Shown here: piece after piece, positions 15,411 to 23,593 of the stretch
How the letters are laid out: the number at the start of each line of letters is the position of its first letter
How positions within the stretch are numbered: the first letter of the stretch is position 1
DNA from: DLAJ01 sp023663615
Lineage (GTDB): Bacteria > Bacillota > Clostridia > Lachnospirales > Lachnospiraceae
Length of the DNA stretch: 37,884 nucleotides
Direction of reading: 5' to 3'
Assembly: GCA_023663615.1 (NCBI GenBank)
Contig: JAMPHA010000022.1
Coordinates: forward strand, 1 to 37,884
The notes under the pieces: generated by a model
What the model was told of the DNA's origin: nothing
Databases searched by the model: none
What the model saw: the letters and a program-made list of their open reading frames with translations, nothing else
Translations under genes and position numbers: made by a program

Positions 15411-15446
15411 ACCGGAGCTAAGCTTCATTTACGGCTTAGCCCCGGT
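15411..15446 (-). terminator. Hairpin between the convergent vanX and vanRS-side genes
   Basis: A 13-bp stem around a 10-base loop. On the minus strand it has one G-U pair and is followed by TTTT, so it can end the vanR-vanS-UPF0175 transcript. On the plus strand the same position is an A-C mismatch and no T-run follows, so it is a weaker end for vanHAX. It begins at the last base of the minus-strand stop codon. Confidence 0.7.
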
Positions 15447-15847
15447 CATTCAAATGCCTGCATCAGGATTCCAATCGTCCCCGTTATCGCTAACCCCATC
15501 TTTCTGGCAACCTGCCTGCCCTTATGCTCGTCCATCACTAGTACATCCGACTGCTTTTCGTCTGCCAAAATAATTGCACCCCTTAATTCTTTCAGCACTG
15601 CTATGTCTTCTTCCAGTTCTTCTTCCTGCTCATCAAAATACGACAGTCCCAATTTACCATATAACGCAATCAGTTCCATCTTGCGAAGCCCCAACATTTC
15701 TGCCGCCTTTCCGTGAGATATTATGCCGTTTTTAATGTAGGGATACACCAGCATAGCATTTCTTGTCGTCTGCGCCTCCTTATCTGCCAACACAGTATAT
15801 GGTACAATCTCCTCTGGTATATCAATTTCCACCTTCGTCATACTCAT
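15446..15847 (-). CDS. UPF0175-type antitoxin fused to a C-terminal PIN (DUF3368) remnant
   Basis: A 133-residue protein. Residues 1-75 fit a UPF0175 antitoxin: IDIPEEIVPY, then the helix-turn-helix-like ISHGKAAEMLGLRKMELIALYGKLGLSY. From about residue 86 the text changes to the tail of a DUF3368 PIN-domain toxin: LRGAIILADEKQSDVLVMDE, then GRQVARKMGLAITGTIGILMQA. The toxin's N-terminal half with its first acidic residues is missing and the end is short, so an in-frame deletion joining neighbouring antitoxin and toxin genes is the simplest explanation. AAGGAGGG lies about 13 bases before the ATG. It follows vanS by 38 bases on the same strand. Function of the hybrid is unknown. Confidence 0.65.
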   Translation of the reverse strand: MSMTKVEIDIPEEIVPYTVLADKEAQTTRNAMLVYPYIKNGIISHGKAAEMLGLRKMELIALYGKLGLSYFDEQEEELEEDIAVLKELRGAIILADEKQSDVLVMDEHKGRQVARKMGLAITGTIGILMQAFE

Positions 15848-15885
15848 ATCAATCTGCCACCCTCCTTTTAGGGAATACCCGTTTG

Positions 15886-17076
15886 CTAACTATTATATCC
15901 TTTTTCGCCTGTCCCTACAACTGCTTCCATCGGCAGCGTCACGCAAAACCTTGTCCGCCCTTCCCCGCTCTGCGCCGTGATACTGCCCCCATGGAGCTCC
16001 ACAATCTGCTTTGCGATCGCAAGTCCCAATCCCGCGCCGCCGCTTCTTGTACCGCGCGCGTCATCCAGGCGGTAAAACTGCTCGAAAATCCGTTCCAGCT
16101 TTTCTTCCGGGATTGTACTGCCCTGATTTAAGACGGTCACAGCCACCGCCGGAATCTGATCCGGTACCCGCTCTGCGGTGATCACAATTTCTCCGCTTTC
16201 ATTACTGTACATGACGGCATTACGCAGCAGATTGTCAAACACCCGCTGAATCTTATCTGCATCGCAGAGAAGCATGAAATCTTCCCCTGCATTCAAACTG
16301 CCCGTCAGATCCTTTTCTTTTAACATCGGTCCAAATTCGTATAAAATCTGCTCCAGCAGGCGCCTAAGACTGATCCGGCTGTATTGCAGCGCAATGTCGG
16401 AAAGATTAAACCGCGCGATCTCAAAAAACTCATTGATGAGTTCTTCGAGGCGCTCCGCTTTTTCCAAAGAGATCGAAAGATATTTTTCCCGTACTTCTTC
16501 TGATATTTCTTTTTCGTCCCGCAGCAGATTTAAGTATCCGATGACGGACGCAAGCGGCGTCTTTAAGTCATGCGCCAGATACAGGATGAGATCATTCTTT
16601 CTTTTTTCCGTTGCCAAAATATCACTTTTCTGCTTCTCAATTGTGTGCTTCACCGTATTGATCCTGTGCTCCAGAGGCAGCAGCTCCGAAGGCAGGGAAA
16701 CATCCTCTTCTTTTTCCGAGATCAGGCTGTCCATCCCTTTTCCGATCTCCTCAAAATACGCCGTAAACCAATTCAGATAAATGCGGAACACAATAAAAAA
16801 CATACCTGCGACCGCCGCAAGGATGATCAAATCCATATGATTGCGGAACGTATGCTGATACAGCGTATACGCCGCATCATAATTCAGCCGGAACAAATTA
16901 TGGTACGCTCTGACCATCCAGTCCGCAAATCTCCCCGACAAAAACGCCGTGTACATCAGATAAATGCAGGCTCCTGCGATCAGAACCATCAGAATCGTGC
17001 GAAAAAATATTTTATTTTTGAAATGTCTGAAATCGGAATCCGTTTTTCTCTTTGCGTGCTGCTCTTTATTTTTCAA
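15886..17076 (-). CDS. vanS: VanS-type sensor histidine kinase
   Basis: A 396-residue membrane kinase. Two helices (about 25-44 and 81-100) enclose a short outer loop, as in VanA-type VanS. The segment FADWMVRAY...YTLYQHTFRNHMDLII resembles enterococcal VanS. Next come the phospho-acceptor box LYLAHDLKTPLASVIGYL with His169, an N-box (VFDNLLRNAVMYS) and the ATP lid GGAGLGLAIAKQIVELHGG. It is expected to phosphorylate VanR under glycopeptide stress. The start is TTG (17074-17076), overlapping the end of vanR by 11 bases. The subtype-specific outer loop is short, so direct drug binding cannot be judged. Confidence 0.92.
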   Translation of the reverse strand: MKNKEQHAKRKTDSDFRHFKNKIFFRTILMVLIAGACIYLMYTAFLSGRFADWMVRAYHNLFRLNYDAAYTLYQHTFRNHMDLIILAAVAGMFFIVFRIYLNWFTAYFEEIGKGMDSLISEKEEDVSLPSELLPLEHRINTVKHTIEKQKSDILATEKRKNDLILYLAHDLKTPLASVIGYLNLLRDEKEISEEVREKYLSISLEKAERLEELINEFFEIARFNLSDIALQYSRISLRRLLEQILYEFGPMLKEKDLTGSLNAGEDFMLLCDADKIQRVFDNLLRNAVMYSNESGEIVITAERVPDQIPAVAVTVLNQGSTIPEEKLERIFEQFYRLDDARGTRSGGAGLGLAIAKQIVELHGGSITAQSGEGRTRFCVTLPMEAVVGTGEKGYNS

Positions 17077-17767
17077 TCGTATATCCCACTCCCCACACTG
17101 TTTTGACGAACTTCGGATGTTTCGCCGGCTCGTTCATTTTTTCACGCAGTCTGCCGATGTGCGCCATGACCGTATTATTATTGTTGATATACCGCTCGCC
17201 CCATACTGCCTCGAACAGCTCCTCCGACGAAACGACCGTTCCCTGATGCTCGCACAGATACCAGAGGATGGAAAACTCAATCGGCGTTAATGCCACGTCT
17301 TTCCCGAACAGGCTGCATTTATGATGCTCCCTGTTGATCGTCAGCCCGCGGATGTCATACTCATTTATTTTTTCATCCTGCTTCACCGCCGGCGCATTGT
17401 AACGCGTATAACGGCGAAGCTGCGTCTTAACGCGCGCCACGACCTCCAACGGATTAAACGGTTTGGTGATATAATCGTCCGCGCCGATCGTCAGCCCCAT
17501 GATCTTATCGCCGTCCTCTACCTTTGCCGTCAGCATGATGACAGGAAAAAAAGAATGCTCCCTGATCCTCCGGCAGACCGAAAATCCGTCCATGTCCGGC
17601 AGCATGACATCCAAAACAGCCAGATCAGGCTCGTTGTTCTTCATCCACGAAAGCGCGTCCCTGCCGTTATAAAATTTATGCACGGCATAGCCGTCGTTTG
17701 TGAGGTATACTTCCAGTAAATCCGCGATCTCTTTTTCGTCATCCACTACCACAATCGTTCCGTTCAT
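17066..17767 (-). CDS. vanR: VanR-type response regulator
   Basis: A 233-residue OmpR/PhoB-family regulator. The receiver domain has the acidic pair DDE (9-11), phospho-acceptor Asp53 in LAVLDVMLPD, and MLTAKVEDGDKIMGLTIGAD followed by YITKPFNPLEVVARVK. The winged-helix domain contains ALTPIEFSILWYLCEHQG, EAVWGERY and the closing KTVWGVGYTIEK, close to remembered VanR proteins, particularly the D/G-like ones. The ATG at 17767 has AGGAG close upstream; the longer frame has no site. It precedes vanS and should activate vanHAX through the boxes at 12541-12564. No clear VanR box or consensus promoter was found in its own 83-base upstream region. Confidence 0.93.
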   Translation of the reverse strand: MNGTIVVVDDEKEIADLLEVYLTNDGYAVHKFYNGRDALSWMKNNEPDLAVLDVMLPDMDGFSVCRRIREHSFFPVIMLTAKVEDGDKIMGLTIGADDYITKPFNPLEVVARVKTQLRRYTRYNAPAVKQDEKINEYDIRGLTINREHHKCSLFGKDVALTPIEFSILWYLCEHQGTVVSSEELFEAVWGERYINNNNTVMAHIGRLREKMNEPAKHPKFVKTVWGVGYTIEK

Positions 17768-17849
17768 TCGTGCTCCTGCTTTCTTTATCGCATTTTCCCC
17801 GGCAAAGCAGACGTGAAATACTTCGCCTCTTAAACTTATCGCGTAAGCC

Positions 17850-17898
17850 AAAAACGGCGCAGCCCCCGGCGCTCCCCGCCGCAGCTACGCCGCTTTTT
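17850..17898 (-). terminator. Terminator of the alcohol dehydrogenase gene
   Basis: A very G+C-rich stem: the outer arm CGGCGTAGCT pairs with GGCTGCGCCG including two G-U pairs, and the inner CGGCG pairs with CGCCG. It is followed on the minus strand by five T and preceded by five A. It separates the dehydrogenase transcript from vanR, so vanRS needs its own promoter in 17768-17849. Confidence 0.8.
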
Positions 17899-17956
17899 CT
17901 CTTGCGGTCACTCCGCTTCACGCGTTTCTGTTACAGCAAAGCCGATCCCGGCTGTA

Positions 17957-19105
17957 TTACAGTAACGACTCATACAGCTTCGTAATATCCTCTACGCTGG
18001 TCTCCTTCGGATTGCCCGGTCTGCACGCATCGTCATACGCGGACTGCGCAAGGAACGGAATATCCTCTTTCTTCACGATCTCCTTTAAGTCTGCGGGAAT
18101 ACCGACGTCCTTCGAAAGCTGGCGAACCGCATCGACCGCCGCTTTCCGGTATTCTTCCACCGACATGGAATCCACATTTGCCACGCCCATCGCTCTTGCG
18201 ATCTCACGGTATTTCTCACCCGTTGCCTCCGCGTTATATTCCATCACGGTCGGAAGGATGATCGCATTCGCCACGCCATGCGGCGTGTCATACAGCGCGC
18301 CGAGCGGATGCGCCATGGAATGAACAATGCCAAGTCCGACATTGGAAAATCCCATGCCCGCAATATACTGTCCGAGCGCCATGCCTTCTCTGCCCTCCGG
18401 CGTATTTTCTACCGCGCCGCGCAGGTTTTTGGCAATGATCTCGATCGCTTTTAAGTGGAACATATCGGACAGCTCCCATGCCGCGCCTGTGATATAACCC
18501 TCAATCGCATGCGTCAGCGCATCCATACCTGTCGCCGCCGTTAAGCCTTTCGGCATCGTCGTCATCATTTCGGGATCGACAAACGCTGCGACCGGAATGT
18601 CATGCACGTCCACGCATACCATCTTGCGCTTTTTCTCCGTATCCGTAATGACATAATTGATCGTGACCTCCGCTGCCGTTCCCGCCGTCGTCGGAACCGC
18701 AAAGATCGGCACGGACGGATTCTTCGTCGGCGCAACGCCCTCTAAGCTGCGCACATCCGCAAATTCCGGATTCGCAACGACAATGCCGATGCCCTTCGCC
18801 GTATCAATGGGAGAACCGCCGCCGATCGCGATAATGTAATCCGCTCCCGCCTTCTTGTAAGCTTCCACACCGTTCTGCACATTTTCGATCGTCGGATTCT
18901 CCTTGATGTCGGAATAAATTTCGTAACCAAGTCCCGCCGCGTCCAAAATATCCGTTACCTTTTTGGTTACGCCGTATTTGAGCAGGTTCGGACCGCTGCA
19001 GATCAGCGCTTTTTGAAATCCGCGCGCCTTTGCCTCCGTCGCGATCTCCTGAATTGCCCCCGCTCCGTGATACGATGTTTCATTCAGTATAAATCTGTTT
19101 GCCAT
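17957..19105 (-). CDS. Iron-containing alcohol dehydrogenase (FucO/DhaT type)
   Basis: A 382-residue group III alcohol dehydrogenase, the typical length. It shows the NAD-binding GGGSPIDTAKG, VPTTAGTAAEVT, the metal-ligand block MDALTHAIEGYI (Asp and His), and HSMAHPLGALYDTPHGVANAI with two further His ligands. The family oxidises or reduces short alcohols and aldehydes such as lactaldehyde, 1,3-propanediol or ethanol; the substrate cannot be chosen here. GGAGGAAAAGGAG precedes the ATG, and an extended -10 (TGGTATAAT) lies 55-60 bases upstream. It is monocistronic by context, with its own promoter and terminator. Confidence 0.93.
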   Translation of the reverse strand: MANRFILNETSYHGAGAIQEIATEAKARGFQKALICSGPNLLKYGVTKKVTDILDAAGLGYEIYSDIKENPTIENVQNGVEAYKKAGADYIIAIGGGSPIDTAKGIGIVVANPEFADVRSLEGVAPTKNPSVPIFAVPTTAGTAAEVTINYVITDTEKKRKMVCVDVHDIPVAAFVDPEMMTTMPKGLTAATGMDALTHAIEGYITGAAWELSDMFHLKAIEIIAKNLRGAVENTPEGREGMALGQYIAGMGFSNVGLGIVHSMAHPLGALYDTPHGVANAIILPTVMEYNAEATGEKYREIARAMGVANVDSMSVEEYRKAAVDAVRQLSKDVGIPADLKEIVKKEDIPFLAQSAYDDACRPGNPKETSVEDITKLYESLL

Positions 19106-19159
19106 ACTCCTTTTCCTCCTTCTCTTTGATGGACTTGATAGCTTGTTTTTGCTTTTTCC

Positions 19160-19168
19160 ATTATACCA
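19160..19168 (-). promoter_or_regulatory. Extended -10 promoter of the alcohol dehydrogenase gene
   Basis: TGG-TATAAT on the minus strand (TATAAT at 19160-19165), with a short leader before the dehydrogenase start. No strong -35 is visible, which extended -10 promoters tolerate. Confidence 0.5.
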
Positions 19169-19185
19169 TATTTTCCCTGCCGCGC

Positions 19186-21126
19186 CTATTTTCTTTTTTC
19201 TTCTGCTTCCTTTTCATCCCGCGTTTTTCGCGCTTTCTTTTCCCGCTTCACCCGGTACATGTCCTGATCCGCAAGTTCGATCATACGGCTAAGCTCCTGC
19301 TTGTCCGTTTCCGGCTCCACATAGTACCCAATACTCGCATCCAGCAGGTACTTTTTGTGATAAATCATGTTGTAATTTTGGATGGATGCATGAATGCCTG
19401 CGATATGTTCCCGGACGTCCTCTTCCGCATAGCCTACGGCAAGCATGAGAAATTCATCGCCGCCATAGCGCACCAGAAGCTGTCCGTGCTGCCTTGTCTG
19501 CTCCAAAATGCCCGCGATTGCCTTGATCAATCCATCGCCCTCATCATGCCCGTATTGATCGTTCACCTTTTTCAAACCATCCACATCCACGAAAATAGCT
19601 GCCGCCGGCACACCCTTGCGCCGCGCTTCCTCTAAGACTCTGGGGCCGAACTTCCGAAGTCCCGCCCGATTATGGACACCGGTCAGCTCGTCCAATATCC
19701 ACATCCGGTTCAGACGACCGAGCATGGCCCTCATCGTATCCTGCCTCCGCACGGTTTCCAGCGCATTGTTCAGATTCAATACAAACTGTTGGAAAAAACG
19801 ATTCTCGATCGCCGGGCGGTAATTTCCCACCACACAATAGCCAAAACAATAATCCTGATGATGCAGCGGCATCACGACATAAAAATTCCCCTGCTTTCCT
19901 TTTCGGCATTCTTCCGGCAGAAGATCGTTCTTGGGAAATCCGTCATAGCTTCCAAACACGCCGTTCTCATATGCGATCGGTATCCAAATATCTTCCTTGT
20001 ATACAGAAGCGTCACGCCCCCGCTCCTGCCCCTCCGCCATGCGTTCCAATTCGTCATAATAGTTTTCAATACTGCCGCACATACATAAATAAAAATACTG
20101 CGGATCAATCCGTCTGATATAGGATTTTGCAACGCGCATAAAATCTTCAAACGTTTCCAATCCGGTAAATTCCGCCGCTGAGTTTTTGATCAGTTTCAAG
20201 TAATACTCCGTTTGTACGACTTTTCTGACATATTTTTCCTGCAGCATGGCATGTGTGTAGTCATGCCGTCTGACACAGCCGCAGGAGCCGCCGAATACCG
20301 GACTGCCGTATACCACGTCGTCCGTCTGCACGGTCTTTTTTTCCGCCATCTGACACAGCTTCTGATATGCCTTTGCCGCAGCCGCGCTTTCCCCTCGCCT
20401 GACCGTGGTTAAACGTGGATAATTGACTCTGGCGGTGGAGCTGTCGTCATATCCCGTCACCAAAACATCCTCCGGCACACGATAACCCTGTTCCCGCAGC
20501 TTAAGAATCATGCCGATCGCCATTTCGTCATTTGCCGCCATGACCGCATCGGGCAGTCCTCCGCCGCGGCGGAGCAGCTCCTCTGCAGCCTCCATACCGC
20601 TTTCATAAGTGTAATCCCCGTAAAGGGTCTCCTCCTCTTTCCATGCCATGCCGTGCTTTGCCATCGTCTCGCGGAATGCCGCCAGACGCTCCTTGGCATC
20701 CTGATTATCACACGGCCCCGACAGGTAGGTGATCTTCTTTACCTGATGCTTGGTGATCAAATGCTCCGTCAGCGCACAGACGCCCTTTTCATTTTCCATT
20801 TTGATACAGACGGCTCCGTCCCACTCCATGTTTAAAGAAACGCACGGAACTCCCGCGTTCCTGACGCCCTGCATGATCCCGTCCACCGCCCCGCTGTCAT
20901 GGATCGTATCAAGATTCACGAGCACGCCGTCATAGTTTGAAAAATCCACCAGCCGGTAAATATGATACTCGCCCGTCTCATAGGCGGATTGTTCCTCATA
21001 ACTCCATCCCTCTCCGGCAAAAATGTATACATTCCCGCCGTCCGGAATCGCGCCGTCCAGAACACCATTGATCGTCCTCTTTTGACTGTCGAAGCCCGCG
21101 CCCCCCAATAGCACTGCAATCTCCAT
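19186..21126 (-). CDS. Diguanylate cyclase with LacI-type periplasmic-binding-fold sensor
   Basis: A 646-residue soluble protein. Residues 1-290 have the LacI/GalR-type ligand-binding fold without a DNA-binding domain: YDGVLVNLDTI, GVPCVSLNME, ITYLSGPCDNQDAKERLAAF, PDAVMAANDEMAIGM, ALVTGYDDSS-like text (VLVTGYDDSSTARVNYP). A middle region of about 170 residues is unassigned. The C-terminal GGDEF domain has DELTGVHNRAGL, AIFVDVDGLKKVNDQYGHDEGD and an intact RYGGDEF. The product would be c-di-GMP made in response to a cytoplasmic ligand, probably a sugar. No RxxD inhibitory site lies before GGDEF. No signal peptide or membrane helix is seen. GGGAGG precedes the ATG. Confidence 0.9.
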   Translation of the reverse strand: MEIAVLLGGAGFDSQKRTINGVLDGAIPDGGNVYIFAGEGWSYEEQSAYETGEYHIYRLVDFSNYDGVLVNLDTIHDSGAVDGIMQGVRNAGVPCVSLNMEWDGAVCIKMENEKGVCALTEHLITKHQVKKITYLSGPCDNQDAKERLAAFRETMAKHGMAWKEEETLYGDYTYESGMEAAEELLRRGGGLPDAVMAANDEMAIGMILKLREQGYRVPEDVLVTGYDDSSTARVNYPRLTTVRRGESAAAAKAYQKLCQMAEKKTVQTDDVVYGSPVFGGSCGCVRRHDYTHAMLQEKYVRKVVQTEYYLKLIKNSAAEFTGLETFEDFMRVAKSYIRRIDPQYFYLCMCGSIENYYDELERMAEGQERGRDASVYKEDIWIPIAYENGVFGSYDGFPKNDLLPEECRKGKQGNFYVVMPLHHQDYCFGYCVVGNYRPAIENRFFQQFVLNLNNALETVRRQDTMRAMLGRLNRMWILDELTGVHNRAGLRKFGPRVLEEARRKGVPAAAIFVDVDGLKKVNDQYGHDEGDGLIKAIAGILEQTRQHGQLLVRYGGDEFLMLAVGYAEEDVREHIAGIHASIQNYNMIYHKKYLLDASIGYYVEPETDKQELSRMIELADQDMYRVKREKKARKTRDEKEAEEKRK

Positions 21127-21230
21127 CCGTACCTCCCATTGAACGCCCCTGAAAAAGCAGGCGTTTTATCCGTACCTCACCCATTCATCACTCGTGCTCT
21201 GCAACCACGTTTGTTTAGATATTACACACA

Positions 21231-21893
21231 TTATACCTGCCGCCGCGCTTTGTAGATGACCCGGCAAATCAATTCTCCCGCTGCGAATGCAAAAAACAAA
21301 CAAAACGTCACATAAACGCTTGCTTCTGTTACACCAAGCGGCAGACGGTAGCGATACTGGCACGCAGCCGAAGCCCCCATTATCAACTCGCCGCCGTAAA
21401 AATATTGAACATTTTCCTCAATACGATCCAGATGCAGCGGACGATATACCGCAGTCGGGCACACTTCCCCACCGCCAACCGTCTCCAACGAAAAATAATA
21501 AGTTTCCCCGGCCGTCAGCGTCACATTCACTGTAAACCACTCCCAACCATTAGTCGCAAGTTCTGCAAGTGTCCTCTCACAAACTGCGTACACGGTACCC
21601 CCGCTATAGATGCTCAGGCGGATCTTCCCCTCTCTTGCAAGGTCATTCTGCCGATCAATCCAGACAGCAATTTCCATCAACTCCGATTTCTGCGGCACAA
21701 ATTCCTGCACTGCTTTTTCCGTTTGCGTCAACGGTCCTGTCTGCCAATTTTCATTCGTCGTTGCACATTTGTGTACTTCCTGTCTGCGAAACTGCGGTGC
21801 CTGACACAGATATAACGCAAGCGCGATCCCGATAATTCCCATAACAGCCCTGACAAAAATCTCCGTCCGGCTTCGGTTTGATTCTTTTTCCAT
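21231..21893 (-). CDS. Membrane-associated protein of unknown function, partner of the GT-C gene
   Basis: I do not recognise the family. The 220 residues have one hydrophobic helix near the N-terminus (about 10-29) and one near the C-terminus (about 187-210). Between them lies a region with a beta-sandwich look (IAVWIDRQNDLAREGKIRLSIYS; WFTVNVTLTAGETYYFSLETV), similar in style to carbohydrate-binding or jelly-roll modules. The ATG at 21893 has GGGAG nine bases upstream; a GTG two codons earlier directly abuts the stop of the glycosyltransferase gene. The tight link suggests a shared job in surface glycan assembly. The two genes look more A+T-rich than the neighbours. Confidence 0.7.
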   Translation of the reverse strand: MEKESNRSRTEIFVRAVMGIIGIALALYLCQAPQFRRQEVHKCATTNENWQTGPLTQTEKAVQEFVPQKSELMEIAVWIDRQNDLAREGKIRLSIYSGGTVYAVCERTLAELATNGWEWFTVNVTLTAGETYYFSLETVGGGEVCPTAVYRPLHLDRIEENVQYFYGGELIMGASAACQYRYRLPLGVTEASVYVTFCLFFAFAAGELICRVIYKARRQV

Positions 21894-21899
21894 ACGCAC

Positions 21900-23306
21900 T
21901 TACTCCCTATCCAACACGTAAATCCAAAACTCATTCTGTTCAATTCCATAATCACCGACATACGAAATGCTCCAACCATGATCCGCAAGCACCTGCGCAT
22001 TCGGCATCGGATTGTATACCGTACACAAAAACCAGATTCGGTCATACCCCGCGCCAAAATCCATGTCCTCTATATACACAAGCCGATCGTCATCAAAATA
22101 ACACTGGTAAATGAAATCGTAAACTTTATAATTATATAGAATAATGTCATTACCGCCCATGTTTTCATAAAGCAGGGTAAGCGTCGCATCCGTATCCGTC
22201 GATTGATATTCCGCCGCATAGGTTGTCTGATAATCCATCAAGAGCAGGCATACAAGCGCTGCGCCAAGAAGCGCGCACGCCTCCCTTGACATTCTTGCAT
22301 ACACAAGCGCCGCAGACAGGCAGAGCAGAGGAACCGCCGGCATCACATACCGAATAATGAAGATCGGACGGATAAGCTTCGAGAGCGTAACCCCCGTCGC
22401 GACGACCAACACTGGTATAAGCAGTGCAAATAATGCCGCCATATCACGCCGCTGCTTTCCTTTATGAATGATAATCAAACCGATTATCCCCGCCACAGAA
22501 AGTAAAAACAGTATCTGACACAGCCGCACGACCGCAGGATAATCCGACGCAAACATCCAATGAAAATAATCGCGTATGACTGCCGGTGTAATCTCAGGAA
22601 TCCAATAGCTGTTAGACACGCCCCGAATCTGACCCAGGAAATAACGCATCCACGGAAGATAGGCAGTTACAGAACCCGCAACCATTAGGCACCATTTTAA
22701 GAGCGCCTTTCCTCTTTTACGAAGTGCGAGTGCCAAAAAGAGAAATCCGTACACCCACAGCACGGCGGCAAATGCAAAATAATGAGAATATGCCGCGCAG
22801 ACACCGCAGACTCCCATCCAGATAAAACCCGCCGTCTTTTCCCGTTCAAACACATCCCATGCCGCCAGCGCACACCCTGTCACAAACAACATACACCAAG
22901 CATACATCCGCATCTGCACGGCGTATTCCATCGTACATGGAATCGCGGCTGTCAAAAGCAGAAACAAACATGCCGTCCGTGCGCCGAAATACTTTCTCAC
23001 ATAAGTGATTCCCAATACAAACAGCAACATCATTGGCACAACCGATAACAACTTCACCAGCCAAAAATGCATGCCAAACACCGCCACAAAACATTTGAGA
23101 ATAAAATAGTACAAAGGCGGATGCACATCCGTCGCCGTATAAGCTGCAATCTCTCCAAACGTATGCTTACGGTTCAAAAGGTCGATTGTAAACGCCTCAT
23201 CCGTCCAAATATTCTGGTTAAAGCACAAAGACACATACAATCCTGTGACCGCAAGTGCGACAACAGACAAAAAAATAATTTTCTTTTTTTCAGAAATCGG
23301 CTGCAT
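21900..23306 (-). CDS. GT-C fold glycosyltransferase (family 39 / PMT_2-like) membrane protein
   Basis: A 468-residue polytopic protein with about ten hydrophobic segments. After the first helix comes NIWTDEAFTIDLL with the acidic Asp-Glu pair (36-37), and then ATDVHPPLYYFIL, the two hallmark loops of GT-C enzymes that use polyprenyl-phosphate sugars. The C-terminal 100 residues form a soluble domain. It probably transfers a sugar or similar group to a lipid, glycan or protein at the outer membrane face; the acceptor is unknown. AAGGAG precedes the ATG. It starts about 60 bases after the SRP RNA end and is followed without a gap by the 220-residue partner gene. Confidence 0.85.
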   Translation of the reverse strand: MQPISEKKKIIFLSVVALAVTGLYVSLCFNQNIWTDEAFTIDLLNRKHTFGEIAAYTATDVHPPLYYFILKCFVAVFGMHFWLVKLLSVVPMMLLFVLGITYVRKYFGARTACLFLLLTAAIPCTMEYAVQMRMYAWCMLFVTGCALAAWDVFEREKTAGFIWMGVCGVCAAYSHYFAFAAVLWVYGFLFLALALRKRGKALLKWCLMVAGSVTAYLPWMRYFLGQIRGVSNSYWIPEITPAVIRDYFHWMFASDYPAVVRLCQILFLLSVAGIIGLIIIHKGKQRRDMAALFALLIPVLVVATGVTLSKLIRPIFIIRYVMPAVPLLCLSAALVYARMSREACALLGAALVCLLLMDYQTTYAAEYQSTDTDATLTLLYENMGGNDIILYNYKVYDFIYQCYFDDDRLVYIEDMDFGAGYDRIWFLCTVYNPMPNAQVLADHGWSISYVGDYGIEQNEFWIYVLDRE

Positions 23307-23361
23307 TCTGTTCTCCTTCTATATTTTGCTAAGAAGATTCCTTTTCTCTTCAACGTATAAT

Positions 23362-23558
23362 CAAAAATACTCCTGATGAAACCCGCATACGTTACCTCGA
23401 CAGTTAGCTCAGTCCCGGCACTCCTACGGCACATGAGGGTATCTGCTTAGTGCTGCTTTGTTCCCAACCTGACACGGTTCGCAGTTCTCATTGCGCAGGA
23501 CCAAAACGTCAACGCCACTTATCAAGGGCAGCTATGCGGGCTTCATCAGAAGCATCGT
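23362..23558 (-). ncRNA. ffs: Signal recognition particle RNA (4.5S/scRNA), Alu domain not seen
   Basis: On the minus strand the apical helix 8 reads GTCAGG-TTG-GGAA-CAA-AGCAGC, the universal Ffh-binding element with a GGAA tetraloop. Flanking text such as TGCGCAA, CTCATGTGCCG, GAGCTAACTGT and AGGTAACG matches the B. subtilis scRNA as I remember it. The two ends, 23533-23555 and 23367-23389, pair over about 23 bases. A T5 run follows the 3' side. The transcript is about 195 bases, shorter than the ~270-base B. subtilis RNA, and the 5' Alu sequences are missing. It lies directly after tadA, as in other Firmicutes. Confidence 0.92.
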
Positions 23559-23564
23559 ATTGCA

Positions 23565-23593
23565 AGTATATCGGTTTTACCGGCATTTGTCAA
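23565..23593 (-). promoter_or_regulatory. Promoter of the SRP RNA gene
   Basis: A perfect TTGACA (23588-23593), a 17-base spacer and TATACT (23565-23570) on the minus strand, placing the start near 23558. It overlaps the last codons of tadA. Confidence 0.88.

Noticed and set aside
17768..17849. VanR box in front of vanR
   Set aside because: Only an 8-of-12 match in the wrong orientation was found; not better than chance.
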